This document shows positions 34,852 through 46,700 of a stretch of 64,000 nucleotides of DNA, one piece after another. Made by a program: the position numbers and the translations under genes. The notes under the pieces were generated by a model, which was given only the letters and a program-made list of their open reading frames with translations, was not told the DNA's origin and did not search any database. The DNA comes from Crambe crambe (Eukaryota; Porifera; Demospongiae; Poecilosclerida; Crambeidae): positions 9,277,338-9,341,337 of the forward strand of contig OZ004581.1 of assembly GCA_963924555.1 (NCBI GenBank), read 5' to 3'. The number at the start of each line of letters is the position of its first letter. The stretch's first letter is position 1.

Positions 34852-35400
34852 CGATCATGCTGCCTTGCTTGCCAGTTGAAACAGACACACTAGAAGTGTC
34901 CAAATGCAGTTGCAATTCATCACAGCATACTTGAGATAGTTAATCTTCTAATTCAGCGATTAAAAGAATTTGTATTTGCTATGCATGATGACTATCATAT
35001 CATAGGTCCATATTGGGTCCACTTATAAATAATGCCTTTTGTTTTCTGTTGCCATGGTGCTTAGGACTGTATCTCAAATCCCCAGTGTCCATTGTAACAG
35101 GTAAGGGGTCATCATTGGCAGGACTTACATCCACCTTTCGGAATAGCCCTACTTTACCTTACATGGACCGATAATTATGAGTTCCATTATAACTTGATGA
35201 TATGTATGCATGTTGCTACAGAGTGTCTCTATCGGTATTTGAGAGAGCCTCCTTCAGCCATAATTGATCAGTGCAACCCTTACATGAATTTGTTCAAGTT
35301 GGAGAGTACCAACACTCCTGGGCCACAACACTTGCTGCTCCATGAACCTTACATAGTGTGGATAGAGTTTGAAAAAAAGAATTTTACAGTCAAAGCTGGA
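34852..35400. other. Inserted non-coding segment
   Basis: Left part of a roughly 2-kb block lying between the array stub and the main array B. I see no gene; the plus ORF at 35,194-35,493 overlaps a MITE end. Confidence 0.45.
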
Positions 35401-35810
35401 ATCAACAGTACAGTGAAACCTCTGAATCTTGGGACCCATCCTTTCATCCTTAGTATAGAGAGGTTGTCCTCTTTTGGAAGTTATTTTTTATAGAGTGTAA
35501 AGGATGGAGAGGTTTGTCCTCTTTCAGACTGTCCTTTATTCGGAGGTTCCACTGAAGGCAACCAAATCCTTATACTTCTGTAATGCACTTCACTCAACAA
35601 AGTATTAAGAATTAATTACTTCTTTAAAGAATACTTCAGATTACTCTTAAGTATGAAACCTGTATTAAAAGACCACCCAACACCTCTCTTTAAAGACCAC
35701 TAGGTATGTCCCAACATTGATTTTGACCTCTATAAAGAGACCACCTCCATTAAAAGACTTTTAGTGGTTGCTATAGACAGGTTGCACTGTATCAGTATGT
35801 CTGATTGCTG
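35401..35810. mobile_element. MITE-like element(s), pogo/Tigger style
   Basis: Phrases such as ACAGTGAAACCTCTGAAT at the left, GGAGGTTCCACTGAAGG near 35,540 and CAGGTTGCACTGTA at the right have the look of Tc1/pogo-type MITE ends, with internal repeats of GACCACC and CCTCT. It cuts off the eIF3j copy on its downstream side. Element limits are uncertain. Confidence 0.45.
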
Positions 35811-35880
35811 GAGCTCTCATTGATTTATACCCTGTGACTCAGTGTTATCCATCTTGGGGAGAACCTTATCGATCACTCAC

Positions 35881-36298
35881 CTCATACTTGGAGATCTTTT
35901 CTGAAAGTGCATCCTTAAATTTGCTGAATTCCTCGGCCTCAATCCCCCCAGACACCGCAAAGGTCTCCATGGCTATTCTCAGGTCTGACTCATGTTGCAG
36001 CTTCTCTTTCTTCTCTTTTTCCTTCTGCTGACTCAGCACTGGAGTGGTTGCCTTGGCAGCCTCTGCCTCCAGCTCAGCTGCTCTTCTCTTGGCCTTCTTC
36101 TCTTCTATTCGCTCCTCTGAGACTGGTTCCTTCACTTCCTGTGTAAGAGGAAGTAAAAATAACAACTTCCTTCCTTTCTGTCATCTCATCAGACATGGAA
36201 CATGCATGTCTCATGCACTGCACTCACAGCTAAGTCCAAGTCTTCATCTTCCCCCCACTCTCCTGCAAAGCATTTCTCCACATCAAAGTCATCAGCAT
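35881..36298 (-). pseudogene. EIF3J: eIF3j partial gene (exons 2 and 3)
   Basis: Exon 2 (36,228-36,298) encodes DADDFDVEKCF ... GEDEDLDLA. Exon 3 (35,881-36,138) encodes 86 residues: EVKEPVSEER, a long Lys/Glu/Ala helix, then LQHESDLRIAMETF and FKDALSEKISKYE, matching the eIF3j core (ESDLELAKETF, L.DKI..YE). Both exons are in phase 0 at their 3' ends. The start codon region is disrupted by an insertion at 36.59 kb and the 3' end by a MITE, so it cannot give a full protein. Confidence 0.75.
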
Positions 36299-36591
36299 CT
36301 GAAAATGCCACATAAAATGTAACTCAAGCTAACCAATCAGAATCTTCACTGCTGATATCACCAACCATTCAGTAAACTGAGGGGGCTTTATTTGCAAGAC
36401 TATGACTTGGGCCAACCCTCTGGTCTAAACTGTAATCCACCCTTTATTTAAAACAGTTGGGAGATTGAAGATATGTAGCAAACCCATTCACACATGACAT
36501 GTTAGCGGCAAACTAGTTGGCTGGAGATTTAGCTAGAAGGCAGCTGATGTCTAAGGTGAGTACTAAATATTGTCACTTACCCCAGAAGTAG

Positions 36592-36650
36592 TCTCGCGTA
36601 GCCAGACCCTTTCCCGGTTTTTGGCGCGAGGCGGGAAAGGGTTTTATCAA
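36592..36650. mobile_element. Short MITE insertion in eIF3j 5' end
   Basis: GTAGCCAGACCCTTTCCCG and its rough inverse CGGGAAAGGGTTTT flank GGTTTTTGGCGCGAGG. It replaces the ATG region that is intact in the copy at 31.01 kb. Confidence 0.55.
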
Positions 36651-36739
36651 TCGGTAAAGGATCGCTTTTCGCGTTGATTCTTATTTGGCGCGCGCGTATA
36701 TAAACAATAATGAATCATAGCTACAGAACTGTTGATGCC

Positions 36740-36827
36740 ATGGCCAGTCTGAGACCAAGCAGTGGGGTCCTCTTGCTAGGAGTATGCTATCTTCCTCTCT
36801 CGCTCTGCCAGTGGTTCCTGAGGGAGA
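36740..36827 (-). pseudogene. Degenerate SLU7-like last exon, second copy
   Basis: Same sequence as 31,100-31,188. Its acceptor side is cut at 36,827, where the one-codon-exon array begins abruptly. This joint is therefore a recombination or insertion breakpoint. Confidence 0.6.
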
Positions 36828-38129
36828 AGGTACGACAGGGTAAGAGAATAGACAGCATGTAAGTAACAATGCAGAGAGTGAATACGTTCAGAATAACTTA
36901 CTGCCTGAAGGAATGAAATTAAGCATCAAAATACAACAGTGAAGGTACGTCAGGGTAAGAGAATGGACAGCATGTAAGTAACAAAGCAGAGAGTGAGTAC
37001 GTTCAGAATAACTTACCTCCTGAAGGAATGAAATAAAGCATCAAAATAAGATAGTGAAGGTAGGACAGGGTAAGAGAATAGACAGCATGTAAGTAACAAT
37101 GAAGAGAGAGAGTCAGTTCAGAATAACTTACCGCCTGAAGGAATAAAATTAAGCATCAAAATAGAACAGTGAAGGTACAACAGGGTAAGAGAATAGACAG
37201 CATGTAAATAACAAAGCAGAGTGAGTATACAGATATAACTTACTTTCTGAAGGAATAAAATTAAGCATCAAAATACAACAGTGAATGTACGACAGGGTAA
37301 GAGAATAGACAGCATGTAAGTAACAATGAAGAGAGAGAGTCAGTTCAGAATAACTTACCGCCTGAAGGAATAAAATTAAGCATCAAAATAGAACAGTGAA
37401 GGTACAACAGGGTAAGAGAATAGACAGCATGTAACAATGCAGAGAGTGAGTACGTTCAGAATAACTTACTGCCTGAAGGAATGAAATTAAGCATCAAAAT
37501 ACAAGAGTGAAGGTACGTCAGGGTAAGAGAATAGACAGCATGTAAGTAACAAAGCAGAGAGTGAGTACATTCAGAATAACTTACCTCCTGAAGGAATGAA
37601 ATTAAGCATCAAAATAAGATAGTGAAGGTAAGACAGGGTAAGAGAATAGACAGCATGTAAGTAACAATGAAGAGAGAGAGTCAGTTCAGAATAACTTACC
37701 GCCTGAAGGAATAAAATTAAGCATCAAAATAGAACAGTGAAGGTACAACAGGGTAAGAGAATAGACAGCATGTAAGTATCAATGCAGAGAGTGAGTCAGT
37801 TCAGGATAACTTACCTTCTAAAGGAATGAAATTAAGCATCGAAATACGACAGTGAAGGTACGACAGGGTAAGAGAATAGACAGCATGTAAGTAACAATGA
37901 AGAGAGTGAGTCTGTACAAAATAACTTACCAACTGAAGGAATAAAATTAAGCATCAAAATACAACAGTGAAGGTACGACAGGGTAAGAGAATAGACAGCA
38001 TGTAAGTAACAATGCAGAGAGTGAGTCAGCTCAGAGTAACTTACCTCCTGAAGGAATGAAATTAAGCATCAAAATACGACAGTGAAGGTAAGACAGGGTA
38101 AGAGAATAGACAGCATGTAAGTAACAATG

Positions 38130-41100
38130 CAGAGAGTAAGTATGTTCAAAAATACTTACCTCCTGAAGGAATGAAATTAAGCATCAAAATACGATGACAG
38201 GGTAAGAGAATAGACAGCATGTAAGTAACAATGCAGAGAGTGAGTCAGTTAAGAATAACTTACTCGCTGAAGGATGAAATTAAGCATCAAAATACGACGA
38301 CAGGGTAAGAGAATAGACAGCATGTAAGTAACAATGCAGAGAGTGAGTCAATTCAGAATAACTTACTATCTGAGGAATGAAATTATGCATCAAAATACGA
38401 CAGTGAAGGTAAGACAGGGTAAGAGAATAGACAGCATGTAAGTAACAATGCAGAGAGTGAGTCAGTTCAGAATAACTCACCTCCTGAAGAAATGAAATTA
38501 AGCATCAAAATACGACGACAGGGTAAGAGAATAGACAGCATGTAAGTAACAATGCAGATAGTGAGTATGTTCAGAATAACTTACCTTCTGAAGGAATGAA
38601 ATTAAGCATCAAAATACGACGACAGGGTAAGAGAATAGACAGCATGTAAGTAACAATGCAGAGAGTGAGTCAGTTCAGAGTAACTCACCTCCTGAAGAAA
38701 TGAAATTAAGCATCAAAATATGATGACAGGGTAAGAGAATAGACAGCATGTAAGTAACAATGCAGAGAGTGAGTCAATTCAGAATAACTTACTATCTGAA
38801 GGAATGAAATTAAGCATCAAAATACGACAGTGAAGGTAAGACAGGGTAAGAGAATAGACAGCATGTAAGTAACAATGCAGAGAGTGAGTCAGTTCAGAAT
38901 AACTCACCTCCTGAAGAAATGAAATTAAGCATCAAAATACGACGACAGGGTAAGAGAATAGACAGCATGTAAGTAACAATGCAGATAGTGAGTATGTTCA
39001 GAATAACTTACCTTCTGAAGGAATGAAATTAAGCATCAAAATACGACGACAGGGTAAGAGAATAGACAGCATGTAAGTAACAATGCAGAGAGTGAGTCAG
39101 TTCAGAGTAACTCACCTCCTGAAGAAATGAAATTAAGCATCAAAATATGACGACAGGGTAAGAGAATAGACAGCATGTAAGTAACAATGCAGAGAGTGAG
39201 TCAATTCAGAATAACTTACTATCTGAAGGAATGAAATTAAGCATCAAAATACGACAGTGAAGGTAAGACAGGGTAAGAGAATAGACAGCATGTAAGTAAC
39301 AATGCAGAGAGTGAGTCAGTTCAGAATAACTCACCTCCTGAAGAAATGAAATTAAGCATCAAAATACGACGACAGGGTAAGAGAATAGACAGCATGTAAG
39401 TAACAATGCAGATAATGAGTATGTTCAGAATAACTTACCTTCTGAAGGAATGAAATTAAGCATCAAAATACGACGACAGGGTAAGAGAATAGACAGCATG
39501 TAAGTAACAATGCAGAGAGTGAGTCAGTTCAGAATAACTTACTATCTGAAGGAATGAAATTAAGCATCAAAATACGACAGTGAAGGTAAGATAGGGTAAG
39601 AGAATAGACAGCATGTAAGTAACAATGGAGAGAGTGAGTACGTTCAGAATAACTTACTCGCTGAAGGAATGAAATTAAGCATCGAAATACGACGACAGGG
39701 TAAGAGAATAGACAGCATGTAAGTAACAATGCAGAGAGTGAGTCAATTCAGAATAACTTACTATCTGAAGGAATGAAATTAAGCATCAAAATACGACAGT
39801 GAAGGTAAGACAGGGTAAGAGAATAGACAGCATGTAAGTAACAATGCAGAGAGTGAGTCAGTTCAGAATAACTCACCTCCTAAAGAAATGAAATTAAGCA
39901 TCAAAATACGACGACAGGGTAAGAGAATAGACAGCATGTAAGTAACAATGCAGATAGTGAGTATGTTCAGAATAACTCACCTTCTGAAGAAATGAAATTA
40001 AGCATCAAAATACGACGACAGGGTAAGAGAATAGACAGCATGTAAGTAGCAATGCAGAGAGTGAGTACATTCAGAATAACTTACTCGCTGAAGGAATGAA
40101 ATTAAGCATCAAAATACGACAGTGAAGGTAAGACAGGGTAAGAGAATAGACAGCATGTAAGTAACAATGCAGAGAGTGAGTACGTTCAGAATAACTTACT
40201 CGCTGAAGGAATGAAATTAAGCATCAAAATACGACAGTGAAGGTAAGATAGGGTAAGAGAATAGACAGCATGTAAGTAACAATGCAGAGAGTGAGTCAGT
40301 TCAGAATAATTCACCTCCTGAAAAAATGAAATTAAGCATCAAAATACGACGACAGGGTAAGAGAATAGACAGCATGTAAGTAACAATGCAGAGAGTGAGT
40401 CAATTCAGAATAACTTACTATCTGAAGGAATGAAATTAAGCATCAAAATACGACAGTGAAGGTAAGACAGGGTAAGAGAATAGACAACATGTAAGTAACA
40501 ATGCAGAGAGTGAGTCAGTTCAGAATAACTCACCTCCTGAAGAAATGAAATTAAGCATCAAAATATGACGACAGGGTAAGAGAATAGACAGCATGTAAGT
40601 AACAATGCAGAGAGTGAGTACATTCAGAATAACTTACTTGCTGAAGGAATGAAATTAAGCATCAAAATACGACGACAGGGTAAGAGAATAGACAGCATGT
40701 AAGTAACAATGCAGAGAGTGAGTACATTCAGAATAACTTACTCGCTGAAGGAATGAAATTAAGCATCAAAATATGACAGTGAAGGTAAGACAGGGTAAGA
40801 GAATAGACAGCATGTAAGTAACAATGCAGAGAGTGAGTACGTTCAGAATAACTTACTCGCTGAAGGAATGAAATTAAGCATCAAAATACGACAGTGAAGG
40901 TAAGATAGGGTAAGAGAATAGACAGCATGTAAGTAACAATGCAGAGAGTAAGTATGTTCAAAAATACTTACCTCCTGAAGGAATGAAATTAAGCATCAAA
41001 ATACGATGACAGGGTAAGAGAATAGACAGCATGTAAGTAACAATGCAGAGAGTGAGTCAGTTAAGAATAACTTACTCGCTGAAGGATGAAATTAAGCATC

Positions 41101-43752
41101 AAAATACGACGACAGGGTAAGAGAATAGACAGCATGTAAGTAACAATGCAGAGAGTGAGTCAATTCAGAATAACTTACTATCTGAGGAATGAAATTATGC
41201 ATCAAAATACGACAGTGAAGGTAAGACAGGGTAAGAGAATAGACAGCATGTAAGTAACAATGCAGAGAGTGAGTCAGTTCAGAATAACTCACCTCCTGAA
41301 GAAATGAAATTAAGCATCAAAATACGACGACAGGGTAAGAGAATAGACAGCATGTAAGTAACAATGCAGATAGTGAGTATGTTCAGAATAACTTACCTTC
41401 TGAAGGAATGAAATTAAGCATCAAAATACGACGACAGGGTAAGAGAATAGACAGCATGTAAGTAACAATGCAGAGAGTGAGTCAGTTCAGAGTAACTCAC
41501 CTCCTGAAGAAATGAAATTAAGCATCAAAATATGACGACAGGGTAAGAGAATAGACAGCATGTAAGTAACAATGCAGAGAGTGAGTCAATTCAGAATAAC
41601 TTACTATCTGAAGGAATGAAATTAAGCATCAAAATACGACAGTGAAGGTAAGACAGGGTAAGAGAATAGACAGCATGTAAGTAACAATGCAGAGAGTGAG
41701 TCAGTTCAGAATAACTCACCTCCTGAAGAAATGAAATTAAGCATCAAAATACGACGACAGGGTAAGAGAATAGACAGCATGTAAGTAACAATGCAGATAG
41801 TGAGTATGTTCAGAATAACTTACCTTCTGAAGGAATGAAATTAAGCATCAAAATACGACGACAGGGTAAGAGAATAGACAGCATGTAAGTAACAATGCAG
41901 AGAGTGAGTCAGTTCAGAGTAACTCACCTCCTGAAGAAATGAAATTAAGCATCAAAATATGACGACAGGGTAAGAGAATAGACAGCATGTAAGTAACAAT
42001 GCAGAGAGTGAGTCAATTCAGAATAACTTACTATCTGAAGGAATGAAATTAAGCATCAAAATACGACAGTGAAGGTAAGACAGGGTAAGAGAATAGACAG
42101 CATGTAAGTAACAATGCAGAGAGTGAGTCAGTTCAGAATAACTCACCTCCTGAAGAAATGAAATTAAGCATCAAAATACGACGACAGGGTAAGAGAATAG
42201 ACAGCATGTAAGTAACAATGCAGATAGTGAGTATGTTCAGAATAACTTACCTTCTGAAGGAATGAAATTAAGCATCAAAATACGACGACAGGGTAAGAGA
42301 ATAGACAGCATGTAAGTAACAATGCAGAGAGTGAGTCAGTTCAGAATAACTTACTATCTGAAGGAATGAAATTAAGCATCAAAATACGACAGTGAAGGTA
42401 AGATAGGGTAAGAGAATAGACAGCATGTAAGTAACAATGGAGAGAGTGAGTACGTTCAGAATAACTTACTCGCTGAAGGAATGAAATTAAGCATCGAAAT
42501 ACGACGACAGGGTAAGAGAATAGACAGCATGTAAGTAACAATGCAGAGAGTGAGTCAATTCAGAATAACTTACTATCTGAAGGAATGAAATTAAGCATCA
42601 AAATACGACAGTGAAGGTAAGACAGGGTAAGAGAATAGACAGCATGTAAGTAACAATGCAGAGAGTGAGTCAGTTCAGAATAACTCACCTCCTAAAGAAA
42701 TGAAATTAAGCATCAAAATACGACGACAGGGTAAGAGAATAGACAGCATGTAAGTAACAATGCAGATAGTGAGTATGTTCAGAATAACTCACCTTCTGAA
42801 GAAATGAAATTAAGCATCAAAATACGACGACAGGGTAAGAGAATAGACAGCATGTAAGTAGCAATGCAGAGAGTGAGTACATTCAGAATAACTTACTCGC
42901 TGAAGGAATGAAATTAAGCATCAAAATACGACAGTGAAGGTAAGACAGGGTAAGAGAATAGACAGCATGTAAGTAACAATGCAGAGAGTGAGTACGTTCA
43001 GAATAACTTACTCGCTGAAGGAATGAAATTAAGCATCAAAATACGACAGTGAAGGTAAGATAGGGTAAGAGAATAGACAGCATGTAAGTAACAATGCAGA
43101 GAGTGAGTCAGTTCAGAATAATTCACCTCCTGAAAAAATGAAATTAAGCATCAAAATACGACGACAGGGTAAGAGAATAGACAGCATGTAAGTAACAATG
43201 CAGAGAGTGAGTCAATTCAGAATAACTTACTATCTGAAGGAATGAAATTAAGCATCAAAATACGACAGTGAAGGTAAGACAGGGTAAGAGAATAGACAAC
43301 ATGTAAGTAACAATGCAGAGAGTGAGTCAGTTCAGAATAACTCACCTCCTGAAGAAATGAAATTAAGCATCAAAATATGACGACAGGGTAAGAGAATAGA
43401 CAGCATGTAAGTAACAATGCAGAGAGTGAGTACATTCAGAATAACTTACTTGCTGAAGGAATGAAATTAAGCATCAAAATACGACGACAGGGTAAGAGAA
43501 TAGACAGCATGTAAGTAACAATGCAGAGAGTGAGTACATTCAGAATAACTTACTCGCTGAAGGAATGAAATTAAGCATCAAAATATGACAGTGAAGGTAA
43601 GACAGGGTAAGAGAATAGACAGCATGTAAGTAACAATGCAGAGAGTGAGTACGTTCAGAATAACTTACTCGCTGAAGGAATGAAATTAAGCATCAAAATA
43701 CGACAGTGAAGGTAAGATAGGGTAAGAGAATAGACAGCATGTAAGTAACAAT
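38130..43752. repeat. 2,812-bp higher-order tandem duplication inside array B
   Basis: The block 38,130-40,941 is repeated at 40,942-43,752 with almost no change (rare landmarks such as TAAGTATGTTCAAAAATAC at about 38.14 and 40.95 kb). A third, shortened copy begins near 48.73 kb and lacks about 427 bp. Confidence 0.85.
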
Positions 43753-43759
43753 GCAGAGA

Positions 43760-46700
43760 GTGAGTCAGTTCAGAATAATTCACCTCCTGAAAAAATGAAA
43801 TTAAGCATCAAAATACGACGACAGGGTAAGAGAATAGACAGCATGTAAGTAACAATGCAAAGAGTGAGTCAATTCAGAATAACTTACTATCTGAAGGAAT
43901 GAAATTAAGCATCAAAATACGACAGTGAAGGTAAGACAGGGTAAGAGAATAGACAACATGTAAGTAACAATGCAGAGAGTGAGTCGGTTCAGAATAACTC
44001 ACCTCCTGAAGAAATGAAATTAAGCATCAAAATATGACGACAGGGTAAGAGAATAGACAGCATGTAAGTAACAATGCAGAGAGTGAGTACATTCAGAATA
44101 ACTTACTCGCTGAAGGAATGAAATTAAGCATCAAAATACGACGACAGGGTAAGAGAATAGACAGCATGTAAGTAACAATGCAGAGAGTGAGTACATTCAG
44201 AATAACTTACCTGCTGAAGGAATGAAATTAAGCATCAAAATACAACAGTGAAGGTACAATAGGGTAAGAGAATAGACAGCATGTAAGTAACAATGCAGAG
44301 AGTGAGTCAGTTCAGAATAACTTACTTGCTGAAGGAATGAAATTAAGCATCAAAATACAACAGTGAAGGTACGACAGGGTAAGAGAATAGACAGCTTGTA
44401 AGTAACAATGCAGAGAGTGAGTCAGTTCAGAATAACATACTTGCTAAAGGAATGAAATTAAGCATCAAAATACGACGACAGGGTAAGAGAATAGACATCA
44501 TGTAAGTAACAATGCAGAGAGTGAGTCAGTTCAGGATAACTTACCTTCTAAAGGAATGAAATTAAGCATCGAAATACGACAGTGAAGGTACAATAGGGTA
44601 AGAGAATAGACAGCATGTAAGTAACAATGCAGAGAGTGAGTCCGTTCAGAATAACTTACTCGCTGAAGGAATGAAATTAAGCATCAAAATACAACAGTGA
44701 AGGTACGGTAGGGTAAGAGGATAGACAGCATGTATGTAACAATGCAGAGAGTGAGTATGTTCAGGATAACTTACATACTGAAAAAATGAAATTAAGCATC
44801 AAAATATGACAGTGAAGGTACGACAGGGTAAGAGAATAGACAGCATGTAAGTAACAATGCAGAGAGTGAGTCTGTACAAAATAACTTACCAACTGAAGGA
44901 ATGAAATTAAGCATCAAAATATGACAGTGAAGGTACGACAGGATAAGAGAATAGACAGCATGTAAGTAACAATGCAGAGAGTGAGTACGTTCAGAATAAC
45001 TTACCTCCTGAAGGAATGAAATTAAGCATCAAAATACGACAGTGAAGGTAAGATAGGGTAAGAGAATAGACAGCATGTAAGTAACAATGCAGAGAGTGAG
45101 TACGTTCAGAATAACTCACCTCCTGAAGAAATGAAATTAAGCATCAAAATACGACGACAGGGTAAGAGAATAGACAGCATGTAAGTAACAATGCAGAGAG
45201 TGAGTCAGTTCAGAATAACTCACCAACTGAAGGAATGAAATTAAGCATCGAAATACGATGACAGGGTAAGAGAATAGACAGCATGTAAGTAACAATGCAG
45301 AGAATGAGTACATTCAGAATAACTTACTCGCTGAAGGAATGAAATTAAGCATCAAAATACGACAGTGAAGGTAAGACAGGGTAAGAGAATAGACAGCATG
45401 TAAGTAACAATGCAGAGAGTGAGTACGTTCAGAATAACTTACCAACTGAAGGAATGAAATTAAGCATCAAAATACGACAGTGAAGGTAAGACAGGGTAAG
45501 AGAACAGACAGCATGTAAGTAACAATGCAGAGAGTGAGTACGTTCAGAATAACTTACTCGCTGAAGGAATGAAATTAAGCATCAAAATACAATAGTGAAG
45601 GTATGACAGGGTAAGAGAATAGACAGCTTGTAAGTAATAATGCAGAGAGTGAGTTAGTTCAGGATAACTTACCTTCTAAAGGAATGAAATTAATCATCGA
45701 AATATGACAGTGAAGGTACGACAGGGTAAGAGAATAGACAGCATGTAAGTAACAATGCAGAGAGTGAGTCAATTCAAGATAACTTACACACTGAAGGAAT
45801 AAATTTAAACATCAAAATACAACAGTGAAGGTACGACAGGGTAAGAGAATAGACAGCATGTAAGTAACAATGCAGAGAGTGAGTCAGCTCAGAGTAACTT
45901 ACCCACTGAAGGAATGAAATTAAGCATCAAAATACGACAGTGAAGGTAAGACAGGGTAAGAGAATAGACAGCATGTAAGTAACAATGCAGAGAGTAAGTA
46001 TGTTCAGAATAACTTACCTCCTGAAGGATTGAAATTAAGCATCAAAATACGACGACAGGGTAAGAGAATATACAGCATGTAAATAACAATACAGAGAGTG
46101 AGTCAGTTCAGAATAACTCACCTCCTGAAGAAATGAAATTAAGCATCAAAATACGACGACAGGGTAAGAGAATAGACAGCATGTAAGTAACAATGCAGAG
46201 AGTGAGTCAATTCAGAATAACTTACTATCTGAAGGAATGAAATTAAGCATCAAAATACGACAGTGAAGGTAAGACAGGGTAAGAGAATAGACAGCATGTA
46301 AGTAACAATGCAGAGAGTGAGTCAGTTCAGAATAACTCACCTCCTGAAGAAATGAAATTAAGCATCAAAATACGACGACAGGGTAAGAGAATAGACAGCA
46401 TGTAAGTAACAATGCAGATAGTGAGTATGTTCAGAATAACTTACCTTCTGAAGGAATGAAATTAAGCATCAAAATACGACGACAGGGTAAGAGAATAGAC
46501 AGCATGTAAGTAACAATGCAGAGAGTGAGTCAGTTCAGAATAACTCACTTCCTGAAGAAATGAAATTAAGCATCAAAATACGACGACAGGGTAAGAGAAT
46601 AGACAGCATGTAAGTAACAATGCAGAGAGTGAGTCAATTCAGAATAACTTACTATCTGAAGGAATGAGATTAAGCATCAAAATACGACAGTGAAGGTAAG

